Origin: Melastoma dodecandrum
Taxonomy: Eukaryota > Streptophyta > Magnoliopsida > Myrtales > Melastomataceae
Direction: 5' to 3'
DNA: 64,000 nucleotides
NCBI GenBank assembly: GCA_029817715.1
Contig: JARUPY010000602.1
Span: 2,559,501-2,623,500, forward strand
Shown: one piece after another, positions 35,170-47,470 of the stretch
Layout of the letters: each line of letters opens with the position of its first letter
Numbering within the stretch: position 1 is the stretch's first letter
Notes under the pieces: model-generated
What the model was told of the DNA's origin: nothing
The model's database searches: none
What the model saw: the letters and a program-made list of their open reading frames with translations, nothing else
Translations under genes and position numbers: made by a program

Positions 35170-35975
35170 TTATGGATGGTGGTATCATTATAAAGCAAAA
35201 AAAACATAACTGATCCCATCTCCTATACAAGGCCACAAAACAGAAGGCAAGACGGCGACATTCCTCCTCAACATGATGTATATGTGCACCATAAATAGAG
35301 ATGAGTGAGTATTGATGTTATAAATATCAACCACCCTAAGTGCAATTGCTTTAACTAGGCAGCAATATAAGGAAACTCCTAACATGATTCATCATCAGTC
35401 CCTTTTACTAATAAAAAAGGATATGAAAACAGTTTAACCTATGTAATGAATGAAGGTAATCAAATAAAAGCCACAAACAAGAGGAACTTTTCACGATTTT
35501 CTCCTGAAAAACTGAGCCAGCAAGTATGAAGAACCCAAAAGGATAAATTCTCACATCCAGATCGTCATATAACTACAATGCTCCAGTACCACGACCAACA
35601 TATGATGCTCTACAAATAGCGTTCCATCTTGGTACTTACAGGAAGACTTGGAAAAGAAAATATTTTGCTGTGAAAATACAGAAAAGAGATCCAAATGTTG
35701 CATCCACATACTTTCATTGCTTTGTTTATCTTTTCAGTAGAAATAATCATACACTCTAAAGCTATGATTTGAACATGTCATTAAATTAAAGACCTCTATT
35801 GGGGAACCAATAACACAAATAAACAAATCTGCTGAAATAGAGAGAACACGAGACCTCCTGGATTATCTTAATCATTTACCACAATAATCAACAAGTTATC
35901 ATCAAGTCCCATGAGAAACTACAGCACCGCAGTTTGGAAATGGACAAATAAAATTTGAAAGAAAAAACAGAGTAC
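35170..35975. other. Intergenic spacer
   Basis: No gene recognised. The right end should contain the 3' untranslated region of the plastid L17 gene. Confidence 0.5.
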
Positions 35976-37327
35976 CTAGACAAGTTCGATGTAGGCCATT
36001 GGAGCATTGTCTCCGCGCCTCGGTAGAGTTCTTATAATTCTAGTATATCCACCATTCCTTTCCCCATACCTTTCTGGTACTTCTGCAAATAGAGCATGAA
36101 CTATCTGCTTCTCATAGATAAAACCAAGGGCTTGCCTCCTCTTATGGAGAGACCCGTCCTTTGCCAATGTTATCATCTTATCAACATACTTCCTTATAGC
36201 ACTAGCTCGTGCTCTGGTAGTCTTGATCCTGCCGTATTTAAGGAGCTGCGTCGTAAGTCCACGGATGAGAGCCCGTCTCTGATCCGGAGGCCTGTTCAGC
36301 TTGGGAACCTTTCTACCATGTCTCATTGCGAAAACTCGAGAGCCATTATCAATGATAATGAAGTTTTGCTCAAAGCTGTTGTTCTCTGAAACAAAAGGCA
36401 GATCACAAGTAAAACTATCAATACATCATGCGCATACTAATTATATATGATTGATTTTTCATACCCATCCAATTTTCCAATTAACAATCACAACCTCAAA
36501 ATTGGGTTTGGCCATTTGATTTCCAACATCACACCTCCAGAATTGAACAACTTAATGACAACAACAACAATCCTCAATGCCGTCAGTCAACTATCATTGC
36601 TCAATTCTGATGCTCAAGATGACCATAACCACCAAATCAAAGACAAAAGAAATAGCAGCACCACAGCCAATCCTTTCCCTAAATAAGCGGAAAAATCCAC
36701 ACTTCAGAAATAGAAGTAAAATACAGAGAAGATACCACTCAAAACCTTTGGAATTTTTACATCCTTTTCTATTCATTTCCAATAATAACATTTTAAAATA
36801 GAAAAACCCACAAATTTCAAATTGAACAAGTACACTTTGAAATCAGTACTTTCTTCCAGCATACGATTTGTGCAAACAAGAAACCGCTGCGTGCACAATC
36901 AAGCCCTGCCCGCACTAACTACGAATTGCCTGGTGCACCGGTCATCTCTCGCACAATCGTGCAAAATGGCTCCCCAAAAACACCAATCAATAGCTCAAGT
37001 TAATCAAAAGCAGTAAACCAAATATCCTTTGACAAGCCCGCAATGCAAAGGCACGACGACCTCAGTCAAACCCACAAAGAGCTAGACCTCACCATCCGAA
37101 CCGAACGACAGGAGGCGGTTGAGAGGCGACAACCCGACGAAAGATCCAACCTTCAGCATCCGGGGCGGTCGGGCGGATAACTGGCTGAGGGACCGGGTGG
37201 AGGACGATGGGGGCAGGCCGACAAAGGAAGGGGGACAGCTGGGAAGCGAAGAGCGGAGAGAGGCCATGCTCCAGCAGCCACGAGCCCCGCCGTCCACCGA
37301 GAAGCAGCTCGCCACCGCCGTCGCCAT
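35976..37327 (-). CDS. RPL17: Plastid ribosomal protein L17 (bL17c), nuclear-encoded
   Basis: Bacterial-type L17 of the large ribosomal subunit, with an N-terminal extension fitting plastid import. Two minus-strand exons, 37327-37093 and 36385-35976, join in phase to 214 residues. Exon 1 is a Ser/Pro/Arg-rich, acid-poor leader ([20 protein letters not shown]) typical of a chloroplast transit peptide. The mature part starts around [20 protein letters not shown] and continues with [40 protein letters not shown] and [20 protein letters not shown], ending AYIELV. The 707-bp intron splits leader and mature region, a common arrangement. Length fits plastid L17 (about 210). A mitochondrial destination is the alternative but less likely, since mitochondrial L17 forms usually lack such a leader. 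Confidence 0.94.
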
Positions 37328-37860
37328 CGTCGCGTGTGGTATAAACAAACGTACGACGTTGTAAGGAAGGGGAGTAAATTCGTCCCTCGCGCGGATAAGG
37401 AAGAAGAAATCACGATGGGCTTATAACTGGGCCTAGTCATGGGCCTAATTATAATGAATTTCTGGACCGACATGGGTTGTCGCCTCGTTATGTCCCTCGT
37501 TTCTGCATTCTGGGTTTCTTATTGGGAAACTTCGTCCGTTTCCCAATTCTTCAATACGTATAATTTTTGTCTGTTGATCATGGAATGTTTTGAATTTTCT
37601 TGTTGGGTTTTCGATAACTACTTGGGAGTTCAGAATGTTCTTAGGAGGAATGTGATCGTGTTCGTTTGGCTTTCTTTACTGTTGTTGGTTAAATCCCTGA
37701 GTTTCTTCTTGTGGATACCAAGTTTTTTTTTTCGTTGTGTTGCTTGGGATGTCGATCCTCCCTGATCGGATTGCACTTTGCGTGACAAGGATGTGGATAC
37801 TGTAAATGCGAGCTTAGGAACAGGGTTTTCTTTTTCTATTTTGCAGTTCAGCATCTCCAC
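37328..37860. other. Short divergent intergenic region
   Basis: Upstream of both the plastid L17 gene (-) and the RLCK pseudogene (+). About 530 bp with no recognisable coding sequence. It may have worked as a bidirectional promoter before the kinase died. Confidence 0.4.
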
Positions 37861-39448
37861 ATGGTATCTCCAATGCCTGCGAAGGACCCACAATTCGATC
37901 AGAAGCATTGCTGGTCGGGATCGGATCTGAGCGGTACTTCGACCCCGAGGAACTTTGAGGACTCGAGGAAGAACTCGTTGCTGTATACTCACGTCATTGC
38001 CTTCACCCTATACGAGCTCGAGACAATAACCAAGAGTTTCCACTCGGATTACATCCTGGGCGAGGGGGGATTTGGGACAGTGTACAAAGGTTATATCGAT
38101 GAGAATGTAAGAGTTGGTCTTAAATCTCTACCGGTTGCTGTTAAGGTTCTAAACAAGGAGGGACTGCAGGGGCACCGCGAATGGCTCGTAAATATCCTTT
38201 CTCTTCTACTTCTTCTCGGTCCTGGAATCTTGCCGGCGCTCATGACCATGTAAATTTTACAGACGGAAGTTAACTTTCTTGGACAGCTCAGACATCCCAA
38301 CCTCGTTAAACTGATAGGATATTGTTGCGAGGAGGATCACCGGTTACTCGTTTACGAGTTCATGTTCTGAGGAAGCCTCGAGAACCACCTGTTCTGAAGT
38401 GCGTAATGTTTCCTTCTCCCTGCTGATCAACATCAGTGTTCGTCCTCCTGGGTTTGGACGATGCTCAATTTCATTTTCTTTTTGCAATGTTGGGTAGAGA
38501 CACAATCCCCTTTACCATGGGCGACAAGAACGATGATCGCTCGAGGAGCCACCAAAGGGCTCGCCTTCCTGCACAATGCTGAGAGGCCAGTCATTTATCG
38601 CGACTTCAAAACTTCGAATATTCTTCTGGACTCTGTGAGTAACTGGCCTTAACTCACAATCCCTGGTCGGGGATTTGTTTATTTCTTGGCTCTTGACCGA
38701 GTTATTGATCGACCTACTGCCATGTCAACAGGATTATATGGCAAAGCCGGTCCTCAGGGTGACGAGACTCATGTGTCGACTTGTGTTATAGGTACATATG
38801 GCTATGCTGCTCCCGAATACGTGATGACAGGTGAATTCTCACCATAGTTCGATCCTTCCGTTTCCCTTGTAAAGTTTTCCTAGGATACGCCTTGTAAGAT
38901 TTTTTTTTATCACCTTGTAAGATTTTTCACTCTGCATGTCTGAATAACTTTCTGGCTAAAATGGGCAGGCCACTTGACCGCGAGAAATGACGTTGACAGT
39001 TTCGGGGTTGTTCTCTTGGAGCTCTTGACGAGGAGGAAGTCTTTCGACAAGACCAGACCGAGTGAGGAGCAGAACTTGGTTGAATGGGCTCGCCGAAACT
39101 CAACGACAAGAGAAGGCTTTTGCAGATCATCGACCCAAGATTAGAGAATCAGTATTCGGTCCGAGCTGCTCAGAAAGCCACAACTCCAAGGCGATGCCCC
39201 TAATGAGCGACGTGGTCAAAACTCTGGAGCTGCTTCAAGGCATAAATGATGGCGAGGTCTCATCATCGTCCTTATCATGTTTGGCAACATCTTCTCCCAT
39301 ACCCAGAGGGCCCCTTGCAACGGGATCCGCCCTGGACTACCGAATCAGACACAGGTACACTGCAAACGTGGGTCCAGGAATCAGCTGTATGCTGATTCTC
39401 CTGGAGTCCAAGCAGCATGCTGAGTCAGATGACCGCACTCCCTCTTAA
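37861..39448 (+). pseudogene. Receptor-like cytoplasmic kinase (RLCK-VII, RIPK/PBL8-like), pseudogene
   Basis: Exon pieces in order match RLCK-VII kinases, plasma-membrane-associated immune and signalling kinases. Exon 1 has LYELETITKSFHSDYILG, GEGGFGTVYKGYID and VAVKVLNKEGLQGHREWL. Exon 2 (from 38263) has [20 protein letters not shown], then FMF-stop-GSLENHLF-stop: two TGA codons at 38368-38370 and 38395-38397. Both sit where CGA (Arg) is expected. Exon 3 has [20 protein letters not shown] and NILLDS. The next piece goes from DYMAK straight to [11 protein letters not shown] in a shifted frame, deleting the DFG motif. [14 protein letters not shown] and [20 protein letters not shown] survive, followed by frameshifts around 39095-39200. 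The C-terminal relic matches the family tail. Several independent lesions make it non-functional. Confidence 0.92.
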
Positions 39449-40546
39449 TGACATACTAATTCTTGTGCATATGTCTGGGGTGTGCCGTGTACGTTTCAGC
39501 TAGCCTCTCAGAAAAGCAGCCGAGGTTAGTTTAAGTCGAAGCTCGGGTGGAGGGAGGATACAGCTTTTCCGGATTAACTTAAACAGTAAAGGTTTGTTCT
39601 CCCAAATGTTTTGTTTCTTAACTCAGAGGCTAATGTTGTGGTTGTAGCATGATTAGATGTTGCGGTCCATCATTGTTCATCTCAATCTGACAATGTTAAT
39701 GTTTTCAATTGCTATTACGATTTTCGTTGTGCATGATTAGAGGATAAAAAAGAGTGTAATTAGACGGAACTCTACTTAATCCAAAACTTTCTAATTGATT
39801 AGTTGCTGATACATATAAAGATACCAATTTGTTTCTTATGTTGGTCTGGTCTCTATTGTTGCCCACCTCGGCTGGGAAATTGAGAGCTGTTGTAGCGTCA
39901 ATGGCGGTTGTCGAGGAAGGAAGCCAGGCTGCTGGTCGGGTTCATGTCGGTGGCAAGGGTCCTTGAATTTCGCCGAACCTACCTTGGGGTTCTTGAGGGG
40001 CCTTTGCAGACAACGATGAAGATCCAAAGGAGCGTGTTGTTGATTTTCTTGTGAAGGAAGGTCTGATTGTGCCTCTGTACGGGAGGTGGAGAAAACGTTT
40101 TCTTTTCTTATTGCCCATGGATTGCATTTGGTTTTGTCAATTCCTAAACTCAGAATTCTTTGTTTCGGATTTTATTTAATTCTGATTTGTTTGATGTTTT
40201 TGTATGATTGATAGGATTAACCTCGGAATTTTTGCAAATTTAGGGTATTACAATAGTTATTGAGCCCTGAAGTCGAGCCCGCCCTGCACAAACCCTGCTG
40301 CGCCGCGCCCCTTTCTGTTGCTGTCATCTGTTCCTAAGTTCGTCCAGCGAGAACCAGCCCGAGTTTCCACTTGGTCTCCCCGGAACAGCGAAACAAAAGC
40401 GATAGCCAACATTAGGAGAGGCACACATATACATAGAACACGTTTGATCCAAGTTTTTCCCACTTATTCACATCTCCCTCCTTATTACTTATCCTTGAAA
40501 TTGGTATTAACATTTTACAGAGGCCTGACCGTGAGGAGATTCTCGT
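39449..40546. other. Intergenic spacer
   Basis: No supported gene. The plus strand at about 39985-40085 contains a coding-like stretch (EDPKERVVDFLVKEGLIV) without recognisable family or start. The remainder is AT-rich. Confidence 0.4.
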
Positions 40547-43500
40547 TCAGTTATGTTCGAATTTTCCAATATAATCAGAGGAGCCGCTGTAGTTTCTGAG
40601 CGCTGCATCTCTGTAAGGGCTTCGAGATGCGACCTTTGAATCCCCAAACTCAGCAGAGGATGATGTTATGGACGAAGCGTCCCAGTGCATCTCATTTTCC
40701 TGTAAGATTTCATTGATTGCCTTCGCGACTTCCGCCATTGATGGCCTATCCATGGACGACTCCTCAACGCAACGCAAGGCCAACTCCAAGAATTTGCGGA
40801 AACCAACCAGACGCTCCTCCTTAATGTTCGGGTCCAGTAAATGTTTCAATCCCATGTATGTCTGGTCACACCCGTTTAACGCAGTTCGAACCTCGCGCAC
40901 GATATATTTGCCCCTCTCAATGGGCTGCTTTGACGTTATCAACTCAAGCATGACTACTCCAAAACTGTCACGTCGCTCTTCTCTGTCAGCTGCAGTGTCA
41001 TGTAGTATTCAGGATCCAAATAGCCCTACAACGAGAGAAGGAATGTCGATTTCTCGAGCGCAAGCAATGACAGAAGAATAAACGGCTGAGCTGGAGTAAT
41101 TACCATTGTGCCTTTCACTTGAGTGGAAACGTGACCTTTTACATCGTCTGTAAGCAATTTGGATAGGCCAAAGTCGGCAACCTTTGCCATCAATTGTCCA
41201 TCCAATAAGATATTGGCTGACTTGACATCTCTGTGAATGATAGGGGGACTAACGAGCTCGTGAAGGTAAGCCAGTCCACTCGCCGAACCGAGAGCTACTC
41301 GAAGTCTTCTCTTCCAATCTAGGCGTATGCCTGACCTTCCTGTGACGCGAAAGAACTCTAATCCTGCTTAGACCAAAAGCTTCGCTACCTGAGGAGCATT
41401 CTATACATAATAATTACCTGACAAGCTCTCGCGGAGTGACCCGTTGACCATGAATTCATAAACCAACATCTGTTCTCCTCGTTCAATGCAGAAGCCGACT
41501 AGGCCAACGAGGTTCTTGTGGTGAACCTGGGAAAGCAACTCAATTTCGGTCTTGAACTGCAGCGCACCTTGTATTGAACCTTGTTGAGCTCTTTTGATCG
41601 CCAGGGTTTGCCCATCAGGATGTGTTCCGCGGTACACCTATGTGCAACTTGTTTATGAAAATTATGACAACGGGTAATATTCGTCTTCTGTTCGGCCATA
41701 CATGAGAAGCATACCTTTCCATATCCTCCATGGCCGATCTCATTACCCGGAGAGAAGCTTCCGGTGCACCTGTTTAATTCTTCAAATGAAAACATCCTAG
41801 CTCCTTTTAGCTTTGGCACGTCACTCTCTCCTGTCCTGTCGGATGCTATCCGCGACGCTTCCAATTTCCCCAGAAATGAAAGAATAGTAAGTTATTGCGC
41901 TTAGTCACTGGCACAAAATCTAGTGTCTTGACGAGTTTTGTTGCTGAATTACCAGATCTCCCGTTCATTTGTGTCATTCTTTCTGGTCGCTTCTTTTGTC
42001 GAAGAGCGTAAAATCCAAGCAAAACTAGAATAAGAACAAGAACAGAAGCGCCACCAGCGATACCAGCCACCATGAGACGGCTCACTCCTGTAACCACAAA
42101 AGTAAGTCGGTCATACTAGAAAATGTATGAGGAAGGTCGAATCCATTATACAAGTGCATGAGAAGGCACTTACCTGGAACCGGGGAACTATTTGGATCCA
42201 GAGCCAGGGAACTATAATGGAGCAGGAGAAATGTGTAAGGGCCAAATTGACGGGGTGGGTTGAACGAATTGTTCGATAGAATGAACATAATTTCCAGAAT
42301 CTCCGGCAAACTGAAGTTAGTCCCTTGACTTGGGAACAAGAGAGTCTGCACCTGAAGATAGCTATCATTGATGTGGATATTCTGAAGTCTAACTGAGAGG
42401 CTCAGTAGCTTCCCCAGTGCTTGTTCAAACGCCAGGTATAGTGTTTTGTCGGACACATCGTTGATCGATGGAGCTGTGAATGTAAAGTTCACCGTGATTG
42501 GAGCTGCACATCCACAGGTCACCGGGATGAGTTTCTGCTCATTATTGGCACAAGACTTATTTCCGCAGCTTCTGATATCTGTTGAGTAAGAACTGTTATC
42601 AGATGGTGGCTGGCAGAATTCGCTATTTGCGACAGGCGAATTGCAGTAGGGATTTCCTCTCAACCTGTAATCATGGACAACAAAACAAGAAAAGAGAAAA
42701 ACAAAGATTAGTCTCAAGTCTGATCTTTTCTTCCCATAAAACTATATTATCGGGTTTCGTGAAATAGTCTATCACAGTAATTTATTATCGTATAAGCCCG
42801 ATGTCTCCCTGGAGATGCTGTTGTACTGGAGATCGACAAGTTGCAGCGCACTGCTGAAGTTGGTCCCCATGTCGAAAGTCCCATTGAAACTATTGTTACT
42901 CATTTTCCTGATACAAAGTTAGTGGAAACAATTTACCTTCGAAACAGGTTGCAATGGTCCGTAAACTTAGTGCATAGTCGTATAAGAACAAGAAAAGTTA
43001 TATCTTACACCAGTTTCAGCTTTGGAAGTGAGAACAGGCTTTGTGGTACTGTCCCCTGTGGTGATGCGGACTCAATGATCCAGAAATGATGTTCGAAAGA
43101 AAGATTCAGGGCGAGAAGAATTCAGAAAAACTATGACTCATTTCGTTTAATGGGGTAACATTACAGAGTGGTGAGCGACTGCAAGGAAGAGAACCATGCC
43201 GGAGCAATGGATGGGTCGAATAAATTGTTACTCAGATCACTGCAAAACGATACGAATGGTTTAGCAGTTGTTTAGTCCCTTTGTGTTCGGTTTTGAAGGA
43301 TTACTCACAGGTATGACAATGAATTCATGCCGCTTAAGTTGGGTAAAGTGCCAGTGAGCTGATTGGATCCCAAGTACCTGTGGAAAAGTTTCTGCAATAT
43401 TTACAAAGTCCCGAGTGGAGTGTCTGCAATAAAGGTTATCACAGCGAGTGAGAAAGGACTCACAGGGCTCGGAGGCTGGTCAGATTGTTGATACTCTGGG

Positions 43501-45446
43501 GGACACTTCCGGAAAATTTATTTTGATCAAGACGACTGCAGTATACTAAAACAGTGAGAGCATTGGACAGATGAAAATGAGATGGGTAGCTCGGACGAAG
43601 GAAGAATACTTGCATTATCTGAAGGCTGCGGACAAGTCCTAAATTTGATGGTATTGGACCATAGAACTGATTGTCGTGGAGCAACCTGCAAAATCGATGC
43701 ATTGGGGGTAAGTTTAGCAGGAGACTATGCTGGATGACCTTGTGTACGGAGTGGTAACTTACACGTGGGCCAGATTTTGATTTGAACTAAACAGCTGCTC
43801 AGGAAGTTCCCCGGAAAGCTGATTCCCTTAGAAATGGCTGAGTATTGGTAAAGGCAGAATTAATTGCATGTAGCTTCACCAGTCAATGTTAATACAGGTC
43901 AATAAGCCAAATCAAATTCGTAATTGCCATTGAGTGACTACAGTTTGATGGGATCGGCTTACAAGTGTTGCGCATTCACTAGAAGATCGAGTCCAAGAGA
44001 AGTGCCATTTGAAAACGGCAGGTTTCCCATGATCTGATTATTGCTGATATCGAACCACTCCAGATTAGACAGTAGACCCAAATTGGCAGGTACACTTCCG
44101 GTAAGTTCATTAGACTTCAAATCCCTGGCAAGGAAACGGTACTCTCCAAATGTCGGAGTGCCATATTCAAAATAGATGCACAGCTAATATATCGGGTTTG
44201 GGGAGCCTTATTGTAAAGAAACAAGGCGTCGGATGAGCTTACAAGAGATTGATAGACATAGTGCAGAGAAGTGTAGCTGATGTGTTTTGTTATTAATAAA
44301 TTGTTTGTAGTAAGACTTGGGTCCAAGCCCATGATGTATTTTGAAGAACTAATAAAAGGGGAAGAGGGGACGATTGTCTCCTCCGCGGTTGCTCAAACCG
44401 CCTCCCTCATGTTCGTTTCCTTTCTCTACGTTTCTTAAGACTTACAGAAAACTTAGTCCTGGGATATTGCCCAGTTCAGCGGGAATTGTACCACTGAGGC
44501 TGCAGCCGGCCAACATGCTGGAATTTGCATATGACTTAGCCAAGAATGATCCTGGGAAAAGCCGAGTAATTCATTTCCTGTAATTTAAGCACAATTCATC
44601 GGTTCTTACAAAACTTTCAGATCCTGTAGTTTTTGTATCCCAGGGGGAATGGATCCCATCAGGTTCGGATTGAAGGACAGATCCCTGACATCGATCCGCA
44701 TTTCCGTGATTATGGCATACTTGTAACTGTAACCAAGCACGCCTATGAGGACGAAATCTAATTTCTGGAATGTGTAAACACTCACAATATCTCCAGTTCT
44801 GTAAGCTGCCACAAATCCGAAACGATTTGCCCTGTAATCCCAACTGAGTTCAAGATCCTGGAAGAAAAATGAGAAAAAGAAGGGATCAACATGGGCGAGG
44901 CTGAATCTTATATATGGGGTCTGCAGAGATGCAAGCAATTTGGCGACTGACAGTTCAGTGACCTGTCCCTTTCTGCAAGTAATTCCATCCCAGTTTTGGT
45001 CACAGGGATCGCCATCCGACCAACTCTTCGGAAGATTTGACCACTGTGATTTCACTGACACGAGAGCCCCAACTGCTCCGGCATACACAAAAACAGAAAA
45101 ATTCCATCAAGGAACAAAGGAGGATGAATTAAAGCAAGGATGTAAAATACGAAATATCCAAACCCAGACTTTCCATTTCGACCACACTACAATCCTCTGA
45201 GTCAAAAAGTCGCTCTTAATCCCTGGCGCCTCCGTCTAATAGCCTACGTTTTTGTTTGAGCTGGTCGCGAGTGTAATGCCGAATGAATGCATCTTAACAT
45301 GTCATTCAAGGAATGGTCGCGCCTTCCTAACGAGAAAGAGGTTGGACCAACTTACAGTCGATGTCGCTCGTAGTGCACTGGGATGAACGAACCCAAAATG
45401 ACAGGAACAACGCAGGAAGCAGCAGCAATCTCTGCAGAACCAACAT
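40547..45446 (-). pseudogene. LRR receptor-like kinase copy A (HPCA1/At5g49770-like), disrupted
   Basis: Nearly complete LRR-VIII-1 receptor kinase with the same exon plan as copy C. It starts at 45446 with a signal peptide (MLVLQRLLLLPALFLSFWV), then SQWSNLPKSWSDGDPCDQNW, a run of LRR exons, and a Cys-containing membrane-proximal region (42670-42170). The membrane span follows (GIAGGASVLVLILVLLGFYA), then the kinase exons ([44 protein letters not shown]). Two lesions are visible. In an LRR exon, TTC CAT TTC is followed by TAA at 43830-43828, then GNQLSGELPEQLFSS resumes in frame. In the last exon (about 40970) one base is missing in SDVYSFGVV, so GTG ACA GTT TTG GAG ends in TAG; the frame beyond it (MLELITSKQPIERGKY) is otherwise intact to the stop at 40547. 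Splice sites look normal. Assembly error remains possible for the frameshift. Confidence 0.82.
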
Positions 45447-45740
45447 CCTCCGACGTAGTCCGTTGCTGCTGTGCTGTCTCATCGCCTCTTAAGCAAGTTA
45501 TCCCCACGCAAGTTGACGATAATAAAATTCTCAACATCCCCATAATTCGCTCATGTTGATACAGTTTTTATTAACAATGACTCGGGACTCGTCATCCTCC
45601 TGTGACATATTTCGTACACTTTTCAGTAGACCTCTTTTTTAAAATTTACCGTTTGTTTGGAAAAAAATTGGTTAGCTGAAATTTAAGAAATTAAAAATAC
45701 GTGCACAGCGACAATCAATCAATTCAAACTAAAATTACAA
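45447..45740. other. Upstream flank of copy A
   Basis: Promoter side of copy A. No gene; a short oligo-T/A-rich stretch near 45630-45670. Confidence 0.4.
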
Positions 45741-45744
45741 CTTT

Positions 45745-46250
45745 CATTAATTATCGCAGTTATCCTCTTAGTAAACTCGCAGCCAATAGCCTGAAGTAGG
45801 ACAGCAAATCTGCTATTCTTCTGGGAACGAACATCAGAATGACAGTATGACGAGCCGAGGAACGTCATTTGACGAATTTTCTTTTCCAAACCAATCCTAA
45901 TATGGTACAATCATGCCTTCCTCGTAGTTGACTTGCAGCCAACAACGTGGCGTCGGACAGCAGACTCTGGTCTTCATCTAGGGACGAACATCGGAATGAC
46001 AGTATTTGAGACGAGCCAAGGTACAGCGGAGACGTCCCCATCCTCCATAGTTGACGATTTTGTTTCTTAACTAAACCTAATATGGTATAATCATACTTCC
46101 TCTTAGTTGACTCGCAGCCAACAGCCTGGCATCGGATAGCGACTCTGGTCTTCATCTGGGGACGAACATCGGAATGACAGTATGCGAGACAAGCCGAGGG
46201 ACAGTAGAGACGTTCCCATCCTTGTGTCAGTTCGTATTTCGACAAACAAG
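45745..46250. repeat. Three tandem copies of a ~160-180 bp unit
   Basis: Units begin around 45745, 45901 and 46081. Each carries, in the same order, a TAGT(A/T)(A/G)ACT(C/T)GCAGCCAA block (45775, 45925, 46104) and GAACATC(A/G)GAATGACAGTAT (about 45828, 45987, 46165). TATGGTA(C/T)AATCAT occurs at 45901 and 46081, exactly 180 bp apart. Units differ by substitutions and small indels. No coding function is apparent. Confidence 0.85.
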
Positions 46251-46530
46251 CACTGCAGCTGCATCTTCACCGTGCCACATGTAGCTGGGACTTATGGCCT
46301 GTCTTCTCCGTCTCTGCGACTACGGCCATCTTGCCATTAGAGCTACGTTCACTGAGAGAATCTCAAATTTTGTACTAATAAAAAATGTGATTCAAAATTT
46401 TAGAAAGAAATTTTTGGCTCAGAAAAATGTTTAGATGTACCAAATGTATAAATGCAGGACATGGGCTCTAAACAATTTCAGATATATAAATTCATAAAAG
46501 TCTACTAATTTTAAAAACATACCCGTATTA
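46251..46530. other. Short spacer
   Basis: Between the tandem repeat and kinase remnant B. Nothing recognised. Confidence 0.4.
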
Positions 46531-47470
46531 TTAAATTTGAATAGTACAACATCTCGCTAAGACTGGCTGAGATTCGAATTGACATTCGACGAACGGCAGG
46601 CCGGATTGCAAGAAGGTTGTTGTCCGCTCCTGTTCAAATTTTCCAAAGTGATCAAAGGAGCCGCTGCAGTTGCTGATTGATGCATGGCTGTAAGGGTGTC
46701 GAGATGCGACCTTCGAAGCCCCAAACTCCGCAGAGGATGATGTTATGGACGTAGGGTCTGAGTCCATCTCGTTTTCCTGTAAGATTTCATTGACGACCTT
46801 CGCGACTTCCTATCCAGGCCAACTCCAAGAATTTGTGGAGGCAAACCAGGAGCTCCTTGTTCATAATAGTCGGATCCACGATGTTGTCCAGTCCAAATTA
46901 TGTTCGGTCATACCTGTTTTACACAGTTCGAACCTCGCGAACAATGTATTTGCCCCTCTCGATGGGCTGCTTCGACGTTATCAACTCAAGCATGACTACC
47001 CTGAAACTGCACACTTAGCCCTTCTCCATCGGCTGCAGAGTCATGTAGTTTTCTGGATCCAAATAGCCCTCCAATAATAGAAAAGCATTGATTTCTCAAT
47101 CGGAATTAGCCATGGCTCAGACAGAAGAATAAACGGCCGAGCGGCGTAATAACCATCGTGCCTTTCACTTGAGTGGAAATGTATCCTTTTTGCATAGTCT
47201 GTAAATATTTTGGATAGACCAAAGTCGGCAAGCTTTGCGATCAATTTTTTCATCTAATAAGATATTGACCGACTTGATGTCTTTGTGGATTGATAGGACC
47301 AACGAGCTCGTGAAGGTATGCCAGTCAGTTAGCCGAACCGAGAGCAACGTCTTGCTTAATACGTGTTTCGCCGAAACTTACCAATATCCTCCGTGGCCGA
47401 TCTCATTGCTCGGAGAGAAATTCCCTGTGCACTTGCTCAATTCTTCGAAAGAAAACCCCTTTCAACAAAA
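46531..47470 (-). pseudogene. LRR receptor-like kinase remnant B, internally deleted
   Basis: Only the intracellular 3' part of a copy-A/C-like receptor kinase survives. At 47460-47383 lies the exon ending in the glycine loop (FSFEELSKCTGNFSPSNEIG, HGGY). The next exon, which would carry VYRG, the ATP-binding lysine and [11 protein letters not shown], is absent. The sequence goes on at about 47350 with LAYLHELVG and a frameshifted catalytic loop and DFG region, then STQVKGTM (about 47165). The final exon (about 47065-46531) retains [20 protein letters not shown] with stops, and the C-terminal tail SITSSSAEFGASKVASRHPY. Signal peptide, LRRs and membrane span are all missing. It is closest to copy A in the tail (SITSSSAEFG), so it probably arose by partial duplication of an A-like gene. 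Confidence 0.88.

Noticed and set aside
43795..43830. Alternative acceptor that would skip the TAA in copy A (after GGGAATCAG)
   Set aside because: It shifts the frame of the LRR exon and destroys the LSGELPEQLFSS match, so it does not rescue the gene.
45865..46245. Minus-strand 126-residue frame
   Set aside because: Its internal repeats come from the 180-bp tandem repeat; no protein family.
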